This document shows, piece by piece, positions 1 through 7,339 of a DNA stretch of 64,000 nt; position 1 is the first letter of the stretch; every line of letters begins with the position of its first letter. A model generated the notes under the pieces. The model saw only the letters and a list, made by a program, of their open reading frames with translations. It was not told the origin of the DNA and ran no database searches. The translations under genes were made by a program, and so were the position numbers. The stretch is from an uncultured Gellertiella sp. (GTDB taxonomy: Bacteria; Pseudomonadota; Alphaproteobacteria; Rhizobiales; Rhizobiaceae), in the NCBI RefSeq assembly GCF_963457605.1, contig NZ_OY735139.1, forward strand, positions 1,567,501 to 1,631,500, read 5' to 3'.

Positions 1-40
1 GGGTGGTGCCGGGTCAGCCATCCCGGTTCCCCGGTAACGC

Positions 41-66
41 AAAAAGGCCGGCTGCGGGAGCCGGCC
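41..66 (-). terminator. Rho-independent terminator of the stress unit
   Basis: An 8-bp GC-only stem (GGCCGGCT at 46-53 pairing with AGCCGGCC at 59-66, 5-nt loop) is followed on the minus strand by five T (41-45). It lies 21 nt beyond the stop codon of the 88-702 gene, so it should end the transcript of the two small stress-type genes. Confidence 0.8.
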
Positions 67-87
67 CTTCCTTCTGCGCAATACGTT

Positions 88-702
88 TTACAGACGGCCA
101 GCAACCCCACCTGTCGGGCCGGAGCCGGGAGCAACGGGCGCGTCGACCGGCACACGGCCATCCTTGTTATCGGGAGACCCCTGCCAGCTCTTGTGGGCAT
201 ATTCCTGACGACGGCCAGCCACATCGACCCGCTTTGCCTCATCCAGAACGCGGGCAACGGTGGGTGCAACGGCTTCTTCCACCCGCGCCGTGACCAGCGT
301 ACCGCCGCGACGGATGCCTTCGGCGTAGACGCTGGCATCCTCTTCCGGAACACCCGACTCCGTCAGCGCACCGATAATGCCCCCTGCGGCACCGCCGGCT
401 ATGGCACCGGCCGCCATGCCTGCAATCGTCGTTGCCAGCCACCCTGCGGCCACCACCGGGCCGATGCCGGGAATGGCGAGCATGCCAAGGCCTGCCAGCA
501 GCCCGCCTGCCCCGCCGGCAATCGCGCCGAGACCTGCGCCCGTTTCCGCGCCATCGACGGCGCCGTCACCATGGTGGGCTGCGGTATCGCCGTTGTTGGC
601 GATAATGCTGATCGCATCGCGGGAGATATTGGCATCTTCGAGGGCACGCACGGCGCTCTGGCCTTCTGCATAGGTATCGAAGAGTCCTGAAACGGTTTTC
701 AT
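88..702 (-). CDS. General stress protein 17M-like glycine-zipper protein
   Basis: The 204-aa product begins with the short general-stress-protein 17M-like domain (about residues 1-45: a beta strand, then a helix starting YAEGQSAVRALE). A long Gly/Ala-rich hydrophobic stretch follows (about 55-115), of glycine-zipper type, which could insert in or lie on a membrane. The C-terminal tail is hydrophilic. The start at 702 is chosen because MKTVSGLF is the usual family N-terminus and AAGGACA lies just upstream; the open frame runs further but without conserved sequence. It is second in a two-gene unit behind 747-1055 (44-nt gap) and is followed by a terminator. The molecular function of the family is not known. 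Placement beside the PhyR locus and behind an EcfG-type promoter fits a stress role. Confidence 0.85.
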   Translation of the reverse strand: MKTVSGLFDTYAEGQSAVRALEDANISRDAISIIANNGDTAAHHGDGAVDGAETGAGLGAIAGGAGGLLAGLGMLAIPGIGPVVAAGWLATTIAGMAAGAIAGGAAGGIIGALTESGVPEEDASVYAEGIRRGGTLVTARVEEAVAPTVARVLDEAKRVDVAGRRQEYAHKSWQGSPDNKDGRVPVDAPVAPGSGPTGGVAGRL

Positions 703-746
703 GTTTGGTGTCCTTGTAATTTCATCGGAAGCGGATGGGGGCAGGC

Positions 747-1055
747 TTACCTGGCGACAATGTTGCCCTGGTAATCCATGGTGACCTGAACGGTCGCCGC
801 GCCCTTTGTGGCTGTGGCAACCCAAAAGCCCTGGTCACCGAGCTTGAGATCGGTCACATCGCTATAGCCGGCGTCGGTGATGCGCTTGCGGGCCTGGTCT
901 TCGGTAAAGCTGTTCTTGCCGGGCACCGGGGCCGTGGCATTGGTGCTGCCGGGTGTGGCGATGGCAGGGGTCTGGGCCTCTGCGGCAACACCAACACGCA
1001 TACCGAAAGCAGGCAGCGCCACAATAAAGGCAGCGAGAAGGATATATTTCTTCAT
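747..1055 (-). CDS. Periplasmic PepSY-like small protein
   Basis: The 102-aa product has a Sec signal peptide (MKKYILLAAFIVALPAF, likely cleavage near AxA at about residue 25). One PepSY-like domain follows, with the typical pattern FTEDQARKRI...AGY...L...GFW.ATA...G..V.V..DYQGN. Domains of this kind in rhizobia are small periplasmic proteins without proven activity; inhibition of proteases or envelope-stress roles are suggested for PepSY proteins in general. GAGG lies 7 nt before the ATG. An EcfG-type promoter ends about 50 nt upstream, so this gene and 88-702 probably belong to the general stress regulon. Confidence 0.85.
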   Translation of the reverse strand: MKKYILLAAFIVALPAFGMRVGVAAEAQTPAIATPGSTNATAPVPGKNSFTEDQARKRITDAGYSDVTDLKLGDQGFWVATATKGAATVQVTMDYQGNIVAR

Positions 1056-1107
1056 GGTAACCTCGTCTTAGGTGGGAATAGATTTGGCGTATGAGCGCCA
1101 CTGCTAA

Positions 1108-1132
1108 AACCAGATCAGACTAAAAGAGTTCC
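1108..1132 (-). promoter_or_regulatory. EcfG-type promoter for the small stress genes
   Basis: On the minus strand GGAAC (1128-1132) is followed after exactly 16 nt by GGTT (1108-1111). The known EcfG consensus is GGAAC-N16/17-CGTT, so one -10 base differs. Expected transcript start is about 50 nt upstream of the 1055 start codon. Confidence 0.65.
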
Positions 1133-1151
1133 ATAGCCATTCGGCATTGGT

Positions 1152-1616
1152 CTATTTTTCGACGCTATTCTCCAGATTGTTGAGATCATCGCTAAGCTCA
1201 TTCAAGCTTTCACTCCATTCCTCAATGGTCAGTCGTTTCGCATCGAGTTTTTTACGCAACAGAACCATATCCGCTTCGCCGAGTGCCTCTGCACCGATGA
1301 ACCGGTTTTCGGCCCGCGAATTGCTGAGGATCAATTCGTCGAGCTTGACCTGAAGGGCCTTGCCGTCACGGTTTTGCGAATTCTGCAGCACAAAAATCAT
1401 CAGAAAGGTGATGATGGTCGTCGAGGTATTGACGACCAGTTGCCAGCTTTCGGAGTAATTGAGGATCGGCCCGAGCACCGCCCAGATGATGATACCCAGT
1501 AACGCCGTGGCGAAGGTCAGCGGTTTGCCAGCCCAGTTGGACACGGCAGAGGAAAAGGCGACAAAGTAGTCTTTGCGCGGCATGCCGCCGGGGTCTTTGC
1601 TGTCGGAGACACTCAT
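1152..1616 (-). CDS. Low-affinity iron permease family protein
   Basis: The 154-aa inner-membrane protein has two hydrophobic segments (about residues 31-50 and 57-78), a cytoplasmic NSQNRDGKALQVKLDELI motif typical of the family, and an acidic, helical C-terminus. The family takes its name from fungal low-affinity iron permease, but bacterial members are short and iron transport is not established for them. The start at 1616 (MSVSDSKDP) is chosen because conserved sequence begins there; the same frame stays open to 1982 but the extra 122 residues look non-coding. An EcfG-type promoter lies far upstream (2001-2025). Confidence 0.8.
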   Translation of the reverse strand: MSVSDSKDPGGMPRKDYFVAFSSAVSNWAGKPLTFATALLGIIIWAVLGPILNYSESWQLVVNTSTTIITFLMIFVLQNSQNRDGKALQVKLDELILSNSRAENRFIGAEALGEADMVLLRKKLDAKRLTIEEWSESLNELSDDLNNLENSVEK

Positions 1617-2000
1617 CAGGATTTCGTCTTTCGCTGCGAGGTGATTCTTGGGCCAGGGGGCTGCGTTCCCCAGCCAGTCTGCAAGGTGCTGTCGACAGTC
1701 CGGGGGGACCTTCTGGCGCAGCACCTGGATGGCGGCCCCTGCCTCACCAGCCGTCCCGACAAATCCGCTCAACCGCAGGCAGCCGGTGCTGACGGTCAGG
1801 CAGACCTGCGTTGCGTCGACGCAGGTCTGCCTTGCGTCGGCATTGCCGAGCGAGGCCAGAAAATTTGCCGCAGGCCTCTGCCGCCATATCGGTTGCAACC
1901 GCATCCGGTCGATCCGCGTGAAATCGGCATTCCTGGAAAACCATGTCCCCACTCCCATTGCTGTCTGAGCCCTTTGAGGCATCCGGGCGGCCTCAGGCAG
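1617..2000. other. Long gene-poor stretch (possible leader or small RNA)
   Basis: No convincing gene was found here on either strand; the open frames are high-GC artefacts. It contains a 14-bp perfect hairpin (1798-1832) and lies immediately downstream of an EcfG-type promoter on the minus strand, so it may be the long leader of the 1152-1616 gene or a separate stress-induced RNA. Confidence 0.45.
1798..1832. repeat. Perfect 14-bp inverted repeat
   Basis: AGGCAGACCTGCGT (1798-1811) and ACGCAGGTCTGCCT (1819-1832) pair perfectly around a 7-nt loop. There is no T tract on either side, so it is not a classical terminator. It could be an RNA structural element. Confidence 0.7.
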
Positions 2001-2025
2001 AACGCGGCAGGAGGTTGGGAGTTCC
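2001..2025 (-). promoter_or_regulatory. EcfG-type promoter with consensus match
   Basis: On the minus strand GGAAC (2021-2025) and CGTT (2001-2004) are separated by 16 nt, an exact match to the EcfG consensus. The transcript would start near 1994 and run toward the iron-permease family gene, leaving a leader of about 380 nt. Confidence 0.7.
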
Positions 2026-2118
2026 GGATGCCTTTGGGCATCATCCCGGACAAGGTCCGTAAGAACACACGGATGGGGCGCGATTTTGCCTGTTCGCCGG
2101 CAAAAGACGGGTGTGAAA

Positions 2119-2694
2119 TCAGGTGCCGGTATTGCTGACAGGTCGCGAGGTCACGGCCGTCGAGGCGGCGTCGGGACCAAAATCCCCCTCGCCCGTCACA
2201 CCGAGAATGTCCTGCAGCCTTTGGCGTGCGCGGCTGACCCGGCTCTTGATGGTGCCGACGGCACAGCTGCAGATTTCTGCAGCTTCCTCATAGGAAAAGC
2301 CGGAGGCACCGACCAGAATGATCGCTTCGCGCTGGTCGGCGGGCAAGGTGTTCAGGGCGATCCTGAAATCCTGGAGATCGAGAACACCCTGCTGGGCAGG
2401 ATGTACAGACAGGCGCTCCGTCAGGATTCCGTCGCTGTCCTGCACCTCGCGGCCACTCTTGCGCATCTGGCTGTAGAAATTGTTGAGCAGGATCTTGATC
2501 AGCCAGGCCTTGATATTGGTGCCGACTTCAAAGCTCTCCTGCTTGGCCCAGGCCTTCATGATCGTGTCCTGCACCAGATCGTCGGCGCGGTCATGCCGCC
2601 CGACCAGCGAGACGGCAAAGGCGCGCAGATTGGGCAGGGCAGCCAGCATCTCCCGCTTGAAGCGGCGTGGATTGCTCTCGATCGGGTCCGTCAT
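2119..2694 (-). CDS. ecfG: EcfG-type RNA polymerase sigma factor of the general stress response
   Basis: The 191-aa ECF sigma factor has region 2 at about residues 25-80 (DRADDLVQDTIMKAWAK and a conserved NIKAWLIKILLNNFYSQMRK block) and region 4 at about 115-163 (LPADQREAIILV...GFSYEEAAEI...GTIKSRVSRARQRL). These are hallmarks of the ECF15/EcfG group. In alphaproteobacteria EcfG is held by NepR and released when phosphorylated PhyR binds NepR. The gene overlaps nepR by 4 nt (ATGA), giving translational coupling, and is probably autoregulated through the promoter at 2930-2954. Confidence 0.96.
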   Translation of the reverse strand: MTDPIESNPRRFKREMLAALPNLRAFAVSLVGRHDRADDLVQDTIMKAWAKQESFEVGTNIKAWLIKILLNNFYSQMRKSGREVQDSDGILTERLSVHPAQQGVLDLQDFRIALNTLPADQREAIILVGASGFSYEEAAEICSCAVGTIKSRVSRARQRLQDILGVTGEGDFGPDAASTAVTSRPVSNTGT

Positions 2695-2894
2695 GGGGTC
2701 TCGACTGTCCTGGCCGAGTTTTCGGCCATTTCGAGTTGCTCCAGAAGCGTGAGGAATCGATCCGGGATGGCTTCCTGCTCGACGCTGTCATACAATTCGC
2801 GCAACACCCGGGAGACCAGAGAGTTCGGATCGATGATGGGTGGCTCGGCAAGCATCTGCATCTTGTCGTCGGCCTCTTCGGGTTTGTCCGGCAT
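2691..2894 (-). CDS. nepR: NepR anti-sigma factor
   Basis: The 67-aa protein carries the NepR core (about residues 23-58): two predicted helices with LVSRVLRELYDSVEQEAIPDRFLTLLEQL. NepR binds EcfG in unstressed cells and is sequestered by phosphorylated PhyR. The start at 2894 gives a length normal for the family. A longer frame open upstream to 3194 contains the divergent promoters and is rejected. It is first in the nepR-ecfG operon and divergent from phyR. Confidence 0.95.
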   Translation of the reverse strand: MPDKPEEADDKMQMLAEPPIIDPNSLVSRVLRELYDSVEQEAIPDRFLTLLEQLEMAENSARTVETP

Positions 2895-2929
2895 GATAAA
2901 CTGCGACCTGTCCTGGTTGTTGCGGGGTA

Positions 2930-2954
2930 AATGCCAATTGCGCGAAAAAGTTCC
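2930..2954 (-). promoter_or_regulatory. EcfG-type promoter for nepR-ecfG
   Basis: Minus strand GGAAC (2950-2954), 16-nt spacer, CATT (2930-2933): one base off the EcfG consensus, 36 nt before the nepR start codon. This implies autoregulation of the sigma factor operon. Confidence 0.75.
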
Positions 2955-2962
2955 GTGGCGAA

Positions 2963-2987
2963 GGAACTTTATTTTCAACAGCGCGTT
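2963..2987 (+). promoter_or_regulatory. EcfG-type promoter for phyR
   Basis: GGAAC (2963-2967), 16-nt spacer, CGTT (2984-2987) matches the consensus exactly. It is back to back with the nepR promoter; the two -35 elements are only 8 bp apart. The phyR leader would be about 150 nt. Confidence 0.85.
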
Positions 2988-3139
2988 TCCTTCAGAATGT
3001 CGCGCAAAACTGTGCAGCGGTTTTGCGGGAAAGACATGCGTAAAAACAAAAAACTGAAGCGTGGCAAGCTGATCTGAAAGATCGCGACGCGCTTGAGGAC
3101 GCCGGGGTGAACACTGGCACAACTGGAAAGTATTCAAAC

Positions 3140-3934
3140 ATGTCCCTGTCGGTTCGGATCGCAGCCCATCTTCCGCTTCTTCGCCGCTATGCACGCAGTG
3201 TCACGGGATCGCAGACGTCAGGTGACGCCTATGTGGCGGCCACCCTTGAGGCGCTGATCGCGGATATTTCGATTTTTCCGCGGACCTCCAGTGACCGTGT
3301 GTCGCTCTACCAACTCTTTGCCACTATATTTAGTTCCGCTGAAGTAGAGTTGCCAGCCATTGAATCGCCTTTTGCATGGGAAAAACGCGCCGCTTCCCAT
3401 CTTTCTTCCCTGCCGACCCGGGCAAAGCAGGCCTTCCTGCTGACCACGGTGGAAGGATTCACGGCTGGCGAGACCGCCGAGATCCTCAAGGTCGATGACG
3501 CCGCGGTTCGCCCCTTGCTCGACGCCGCCTCCCGCGAAATCTCAGGCCAGATCGCCACGGATATCATGATCATCGAGGATGAACCGCTGATCGCCATGGA
3601 TATCGAGCAGATGTTGCAGGAACTCGGCCACTACGTCACCGGCATCGCCCGGACCCACCGCGAGGCGGTCGAATTGTTCAAGAAGACCAAGCCGAAAATG
3701 GTGCTGGCGGATATCCAGCTGGCGGATGGCAGTTCGGGTCTCGATGCAATTGCCGATATCCTGAAGGAGGTCAGCATCCCTGTCATTTTCATCACTGCAT
3801 TTCCCGAGCGCCTCCTGACAGGCGAACGTCCGGAGCCGACATTCCTTGTCACCAAGCCCTTCAATCCAGATGTGGTGAAGGCGATGATCAGCCAGGCGCT
3901 GTTCTTCAATGCGAGCGTGTCAAACCCCGCATGA
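3140..3934 (+). CDS. phyR: PhyR general stress response regulator (anti-anti-sigma factor)
   Basis: The 264-aa protein joins an N-terminal sigma-like domain (about residues 1-135) to a C-terminal receiver domain (about 141-258). The receiver shows the acidic pocket IIEDEP, the likely phosphoacceptor D191 in VLADIQL, and the FITAFPERLLTGERPEP segment diagnostic of PhyR. When phosphorylated, the sigma-like domain mimics EcfG and captures NepR. ATG at 3140 is chosen because GGAAAG lies 9 nt upstream and the family begins MSLSVRIAAHLP; an upstream GTG at 3107 has no good ribosome site. The HWE kinase follows 49 nt downstream. Confidence 0.97.
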   Translation: MSLSVRIAAHLPLLRRYARSVTGSQTSGDAYVAATLEALIADISIFPRTSSDRVSLYQLFATIFSSAEVELPAIESPFAWEKRAASHLSSLPTRAKQAFLLTTVEGFTAGETAEILKVDDAAVRPLLDAASREISGQIATDIMIIEDEPLIAMDIEQMLQELGHYVTGIARTHREAVELFKKTKPKMVLADIQLADGSSGLDAIADILKEVSIPVIFITAFPERLLTGERPEPTFLVTKPFNPDVVKAMISQALFFNASVSNPA

Positions 3935-3983
3935 GCGCCATTGGCGGAAGACAGACACGTTCTGGACGAGGAGCCCACCCATC

Positions 3984-4985
3984 ATGACACGCGCGCTCTG
4001 GCTTCCGCCCGCTCCAGACGGCGCAGGCCAGGACAGGTTGCTTGCGCTGGCACTTGCCGGTTCGAAGACTGCCATCCTGCTGCAGGACGAAAACTGGACC
4101 TATCTGCTGGTGTCGAACCTGCCCACCTGCTGGCCGGACTATGGCGAGGGCGTGGACACGGATCTGGCGCTGTTTGGCGAGGAGATTGCCGCCAAGCTTG
4201 CCGATCTCAAGCGCAATCTGGCGGCAAGTGGCGTGGAACGGACGCTGGAGACCAGTGTCGACGAACAGGTGTTTCTGTTCAGCCTGTCGCGCATTCTGCC
4301 GGGCGACGGGACCATGCTCTACCAGACCAGGATTGACGACGTGACTCTGGCCCGCAATCGCGAGCAGATGCTGCAATCCCTGCAGCGGGAAGGCAATCAC
4401 CGGTCAAAGAACATGCTGGCCGTCATTCAGAGCATTGCGGCGCAAACCGCACGGCATTCGGCCTCGTTGCAGGAATTCTTGCGCAAATTTCGCGACAGGC
4501 TGCATTCCCTGTCCCAATCGCAGGACCTGATCACCGGATCAAGCTGGCGTGGCGCGCATTTTTTCGACCTCGTCCAGCAGCAGACCAGGCATCTTGCCGC
4601 CGAACGACGCCGATTGTTTGAGATCGGTGGCGACAATGTGCTCCTGACCCCGAATGCCTCGCTGCATCTCGGCCTTGCCCTGCATGAGCTGATCGTCAAT
4701 GCCGTCAATCATGGAACGGCGTTTGAGGACGACAACGGCCCCATCACCATTGCCTGCACCCGCATTCATGACGCAGACCGGGAGGCCGTCCGCTTCCTCT
4801 GGCGCGAACCCTACCGGGCTGCCCTGGTCGATCCGGGTTCGCAGCAACGGGAATACCGCAAGCATTTTGGCAGCACGGTGCTGGAACATGTGGTGCCGGC
4901 ATCGGTGAATGGCGAGGCGGATTACCACCTGACGGGCGATGAAATCACGTATATCCTGACATTTCCACTGGAGCAGCACAGCTGA
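3984..4985 (+). CDS. HWE-family sensor histidine kinase (probable PhyR kinase)
   Basis: The 333-aa soluble kinase has an N-terminal region of about 120 residues without membrane segments. It is followed by the HWE kinase core: phosphoacceptor H139 in NHRSKNMLAVIQSIAAQT, the N-box HELIVNAVNHG, and the W-x-E motif (LWREPY) that names the family. Kinases of this type next to phyR phosphorylate or dephosphorylate PhyR in several alphaproteobacteria; this role is inferred from position. The start at 3984 has GAGGAG upstream. No obvious sensor domain is visible, so the input signal is unknown. Its 3' end overlaps the convergent DeoR gene by 41 nt. Confidence 0.9.
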   Translation: MTRALWLPPAPDGAGQDRLLALALAGSKTAILLQDENWTYLLVSNLPTCWPDYGEGVDTDLALFGEEIAAKLADLKRNLAASGVERTLETSVDEQVFLFSLSRILPGDGTMLYQTRIDDVTLARNREQMLQSLQREGNHRSKNMLAVIQSIAAQTARHSASLQEFLRKFRDRLHSLSQSQDLITGSSWRGAHFFDLVQQQTRHLAAERRRLFEIGGDNVLLTPNASLHLGLALHELIVNAVNHGTAFEDDNGPITIACTRIHDADREAVRFLWREPYRAALVDPGSQQREYRKHFGSTVLEHVVPASVNGEADYHLTGDEITYILTFPLEQHS

Positions 4986-5757
4986 TGGCCGCTTCCAGCA
5001 GTTCCACGCCTGAAGCCTCGAGGGCTGTGCGCAATGCTCCTTCCGGCAAGGTTTCACAGACCAGCACGTCAATCCTGCCCATATCGACGGCCGTATAGGG
5101 TGCACCCCGGTAGAATTTGCTGCTGTCGGCAACGATGATCACCTGCCGGGCGCGTTTGCTCATGGCCCGCGCCACATCCGCCTCCGCCGGATCGACATCC
5201 TGTCCGCCAAGTTCGGTGAGGCCCGCCACCGTGATGATCGCATGGGACACCTGATAGCGCTCGATCTGCTCCACCGTCGTGGTGCCCAGCGTTTCGGCAC
5301 CATCAGCGCGAAAGTCGCCGCCAAGATGGATGACACGGGCCCCCTCACCGCGGGCAGCAAGTCCGGCCACGAGGCCGGAATTGGTGATGACCGTCAGGTC
5401 CTTCATCCGCGACAGTTCTTCCGCCACCAGCACCGTGGTGCTGCCCGTATCGACAAACAACGTGTCCCCGGGTCGAAGCAGCGACATGGCTGCCCGGGCG
5501 ATTGCCCGCTTGGCCTCGCTCTGTTCGCCCATGCGGGCCTGAAAGGGACTTTCGGCACCGAACGGATAGAGGCCGGGTTCAGGCAGGGTCGCCCCGCCAT
5601 GCACCTTGCGCAACTGCCGCAGGCCCTCGAGCTCCGAGAGGTCACGGCGGATTGTTTCCTTCGATATGGCAAGCGCCCCGGCAAGTGCATTGACCGTCAC
5701 CCGGCCTTCGCGCCGCAACATCGTCATGATCCGGTTCCGCCGGTCGTCTGGTTCCAT
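4945..5757 (-). CDS. DeoR/GlpR-family transcriptional regulator
   Basis: The 270-aa protein has an N-terminal DeoR winged helix (about residues 6-58, with VNALAGALAISKETIRRDLSELE). The C-terminal sugar-phosphate sensing domain of the ISOCOT fold follows, with FVDTGSTT and the conserved IVADSSKF. Members are usually repressors released by a phosphorylated sugar or polyol. It is divergent from the FAD enzyme/kinase operon at 5948-9999 and very probably controls it. The intergenic region holds two near-palindromic sites (5866-5900) suitable as operators. The C-terminal coding end overlaps the convergent kinase gene. Confidence 0.9.
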   Translation of the reverse strand: MEPDDRRNRIMTMLRREGRVTVNALAGALAISKETIRRDLSELEGLRQLRKVHGGATLPEPGLYPFGAESPFQARMGEQSEAKRAIARAAMSLLRPGDTLFVDTGSTTVLVAEELSRMKDLTVITNSGLVAGLAARGEGARVIHLGGDFRADGAETLGTTTVEQIERYQVSHAIITVAGLTELGGQDVDPAEADVARAMSKRARQVIIVADSSKFYRGAPYTAVDMGRIDVLVCETLPEGALRTALEASGVELLEAAISCAAPVEMSGYT

Positions 5758-5825
5758 CAGAAAAGGCCTTCATTCTTGACAGGTCGAGGTCGTGGCGGAT
5801 GCGCCATTCCTGACAATGACATCAG

Positions 5826-5850
5826 GGAACCGATAATACCAAAGATCATT
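5826..5850 (+). promoter_or_regulatory. Possible EcfG-type promoter before the polyol operon
   Basis: GGAAC (5826-5830), 16-nt spacer, CATT (5847-5850), the same -10 variant as at the nepR promoter. It lies just upstream of the two palindromic sites. It could place the operon under both stress and substrate control, or be a chance match. Confidence 0.35.
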
Positions 5851-5865
5851 GACGGGAACCCGGAT

Positions 5866-5900
5866 TGACCGATCAGCCATAAATATTGACTGATCGGTCA
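5866..5900. promoter_or_regulatory. Paired near-palindromic operator candidates
   Basis: Two 14-bp sites, TGACCGATCAGCCA (5866-5879) and TGACTGATCGGTCA (5887-5900), fit one palindromic pattern TGACYGATCRGTCA and start 21 bp apart, two helical turns. Their outer decamers form a perfect inverted repeat. Position between the divergent DeoR gene and its probable target operon makes them the best operator candidates. Confidence 0.6.
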
Positions 5901-5947
5901 CGTGGCCTATAGTGCGGCCTGTCTCAGGCAGGAAGGGGGCCGTGCCC

Positions 5948-7339
5948 ATGGCGGCGGATGTTCTGATTATCGGCGCAGGTGTGGTCGGATGCGCGACAGC
6001 GCGACGATTTGCGCTGGCCGGTGCCCGCGTGGTGCTGGTCGAAAAGGGAGCAGATATTCTGTCCGGGGCCAGCAAGGCCAACAGCGCCATCCTGCATACC
6101 GGTTTCGATGCACCAGCCGACAGTCTGGAACTTGCCTGCATGAAGGCAGGCTATCAGGAATATCTGGAGATCAGGGAGCGCTTCAACCTGCCGCTGGTCG
6201 AGACCGGCGCGATGGTGGTCGCCTGGAATGCCGACGAAGTGGCAGCCCTTGACGGTATCGAAGAGAAGGCGTTTGAAAACGGCGTCGGAGACGTGTCCCG
6301 GCTGAACGCTTCCGGCATTCGCACCCGCGAGCCCCATCTCTCGCCGCAGGCATTGGAGGCGGTGCTGGTACCAGGCGAGCATCTGATCGATCCCTGGTCA
6401 CCCTTTCTCGCCTATATGATCCAGGCAAAGGCGCTCGGAGCGGAATTTCACTTCCAGACAGAGGTGACGGGCGGCACCTTCGACGGAGAGACCTGGGCGG
6501 TTGAGACCAGCCGCGGCACATTTTCAGCCCGCGCTGTGATCAATTGCGCGGGGCTTCAGGGCGATCGCATCGAGGCCCTGCTGCTCGGCGGCGCGCATTT
6601 CTCCATCCATCCGCGCAAGGGTCAGTTCGTGGTCTTCGACAAGGCTGCCGCATCCCTGCTGAAAACCACCATCCTGCCGGTTCCAACCGAACGCACCAAG
6701 GGGGTCGTCCTCTGCCAGACCGCCTTTGGCAATGTGCTGGTTGGCCCGACTGCCGAGGAGCAGGAGGACCGGACGCGGGCGACCACCGACGAAGCAGTGT
6801 CGCGCAGGCTGGTGGAGAAGGCGGCCAGCATTGTCCCTGCCCTTGCCGACATGCCCGTTACCGCAATCTACGCCGGCTTGCGGCCGGCCAGCGACAAGAA
6901 GCATTACCGCATCCGGGTCGAGACCGACCGGCAGTGGATTACCATTGGTGGCATCCGCTCGACCGGCCTCACCGCCTCGCTGGGCATTGCGGCCTATGCC
7001 CTGTCCCTTTACGAAAAAATGCTCGAGGACGGAACGCGGCGCCTGAAACCGGTCGAAAACCCGCCACATGCGCCGGTCCGCAATCTGGCGGAGCCTTTCC
7101 CGCGCGATTTTGCGGCCGCAGGCAATGGCGGCATTGTCTGCCATTGCGAACTGGTGACCGCCCGGGAGATTGCCGAAGCGCTTTCCGGCCCTCTGCCCGC
7201 CGGCGACTATGGCGGGCTTCGCCGCCGCACCCGTTGCGGCATGGGCCGTTGCCAGGGATTCAACTGTCAGGCCCATATTGCCCGTTTGAGCGCCGGCAAA
7301 TTGCGGGTACCGATGATCGAAAACGAGAGGGTCGCATGA
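5948..7339 (+). CDS. GlpA-like FAD-dependent dehydrogenase with BFD-type [2Fe-2S] domain
   Basis: The 463-aa protein opens with an FAD-binding Rossmann motif (GAGVVG, residues 9-14) and a DAO-type glycerol-3-phosphate dehydrogenase/2-hydroxyacid oxidase fold. Its C-terminus (about 395-455) is a BFD-like iron-sulfur domain with VCHCE and RCGMGRCQGFNC cysteines. The layout matches anaerobic glycerol-3-phosphate dehydrogenase subunit A and its relatives in alternative glycerol pathways. Start at 5948 is likely; an in-frame GTG at 5942 is nearer to the GGAAGG ribosome site (5931-5936) and could be used instead. It overlaps the next gene by 4 nt (ATGA), so the two FAD proteins are probably made in equal amounts and form a complex. 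Confidence 0.85.
   Translation: MAADVLIIGAGVVGCATARRFALAGARVVLVEKGADILSGASKANSAILHTGFDAPADSLELACMKAGYQEYLEIRERFNLPLVETGAMVVAWNADEVAALDGIEEKAFENGVGDVSRLNASGIRTREPHLSPQALEAVLVPGEHLIDPWSPFLAYMIQAKALGAEFHFQTEVTGGTFDGETWAVETSRGTFSARAVINCAGLQGDRIEALLLGGAHFSIHPRKGQFVVFDKAAASLLKTTILPVPTERTKGVVLCQTAFGNVLVGPTAEEQEDRTRATTDEAVSRRLVEKAASIVPALADMPVTAIYAGLRPASDKKHYRIRVETDRQWITIGGIRSTGLTASLGIAAYALSLYEKMLEDGTRRLKPVENPPHAPVRNLAEPFPRDFAAAGNGGIVCHCELVTAREIAEALSGPLPAGDYGGLRRRTRCGMGRCQGFNCQAHIARLSAGKLRVPMIENERVA

Noticed and set aside
1617-1982. N-terminal extension of the iron-permease family gene (frame open to 1982)
   Set aside because: The 122 extra residues have no family match pattern, high-GC composition artefacts and no ribosome site; conserved sequence begins at 1616.
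2082-2104. TTTTGCC/GGCAAAA hairpin after ecfG considered as terminator
   Set aside because: Stem is A/T-ended and no T run follows on the minus strand; too weak to call.
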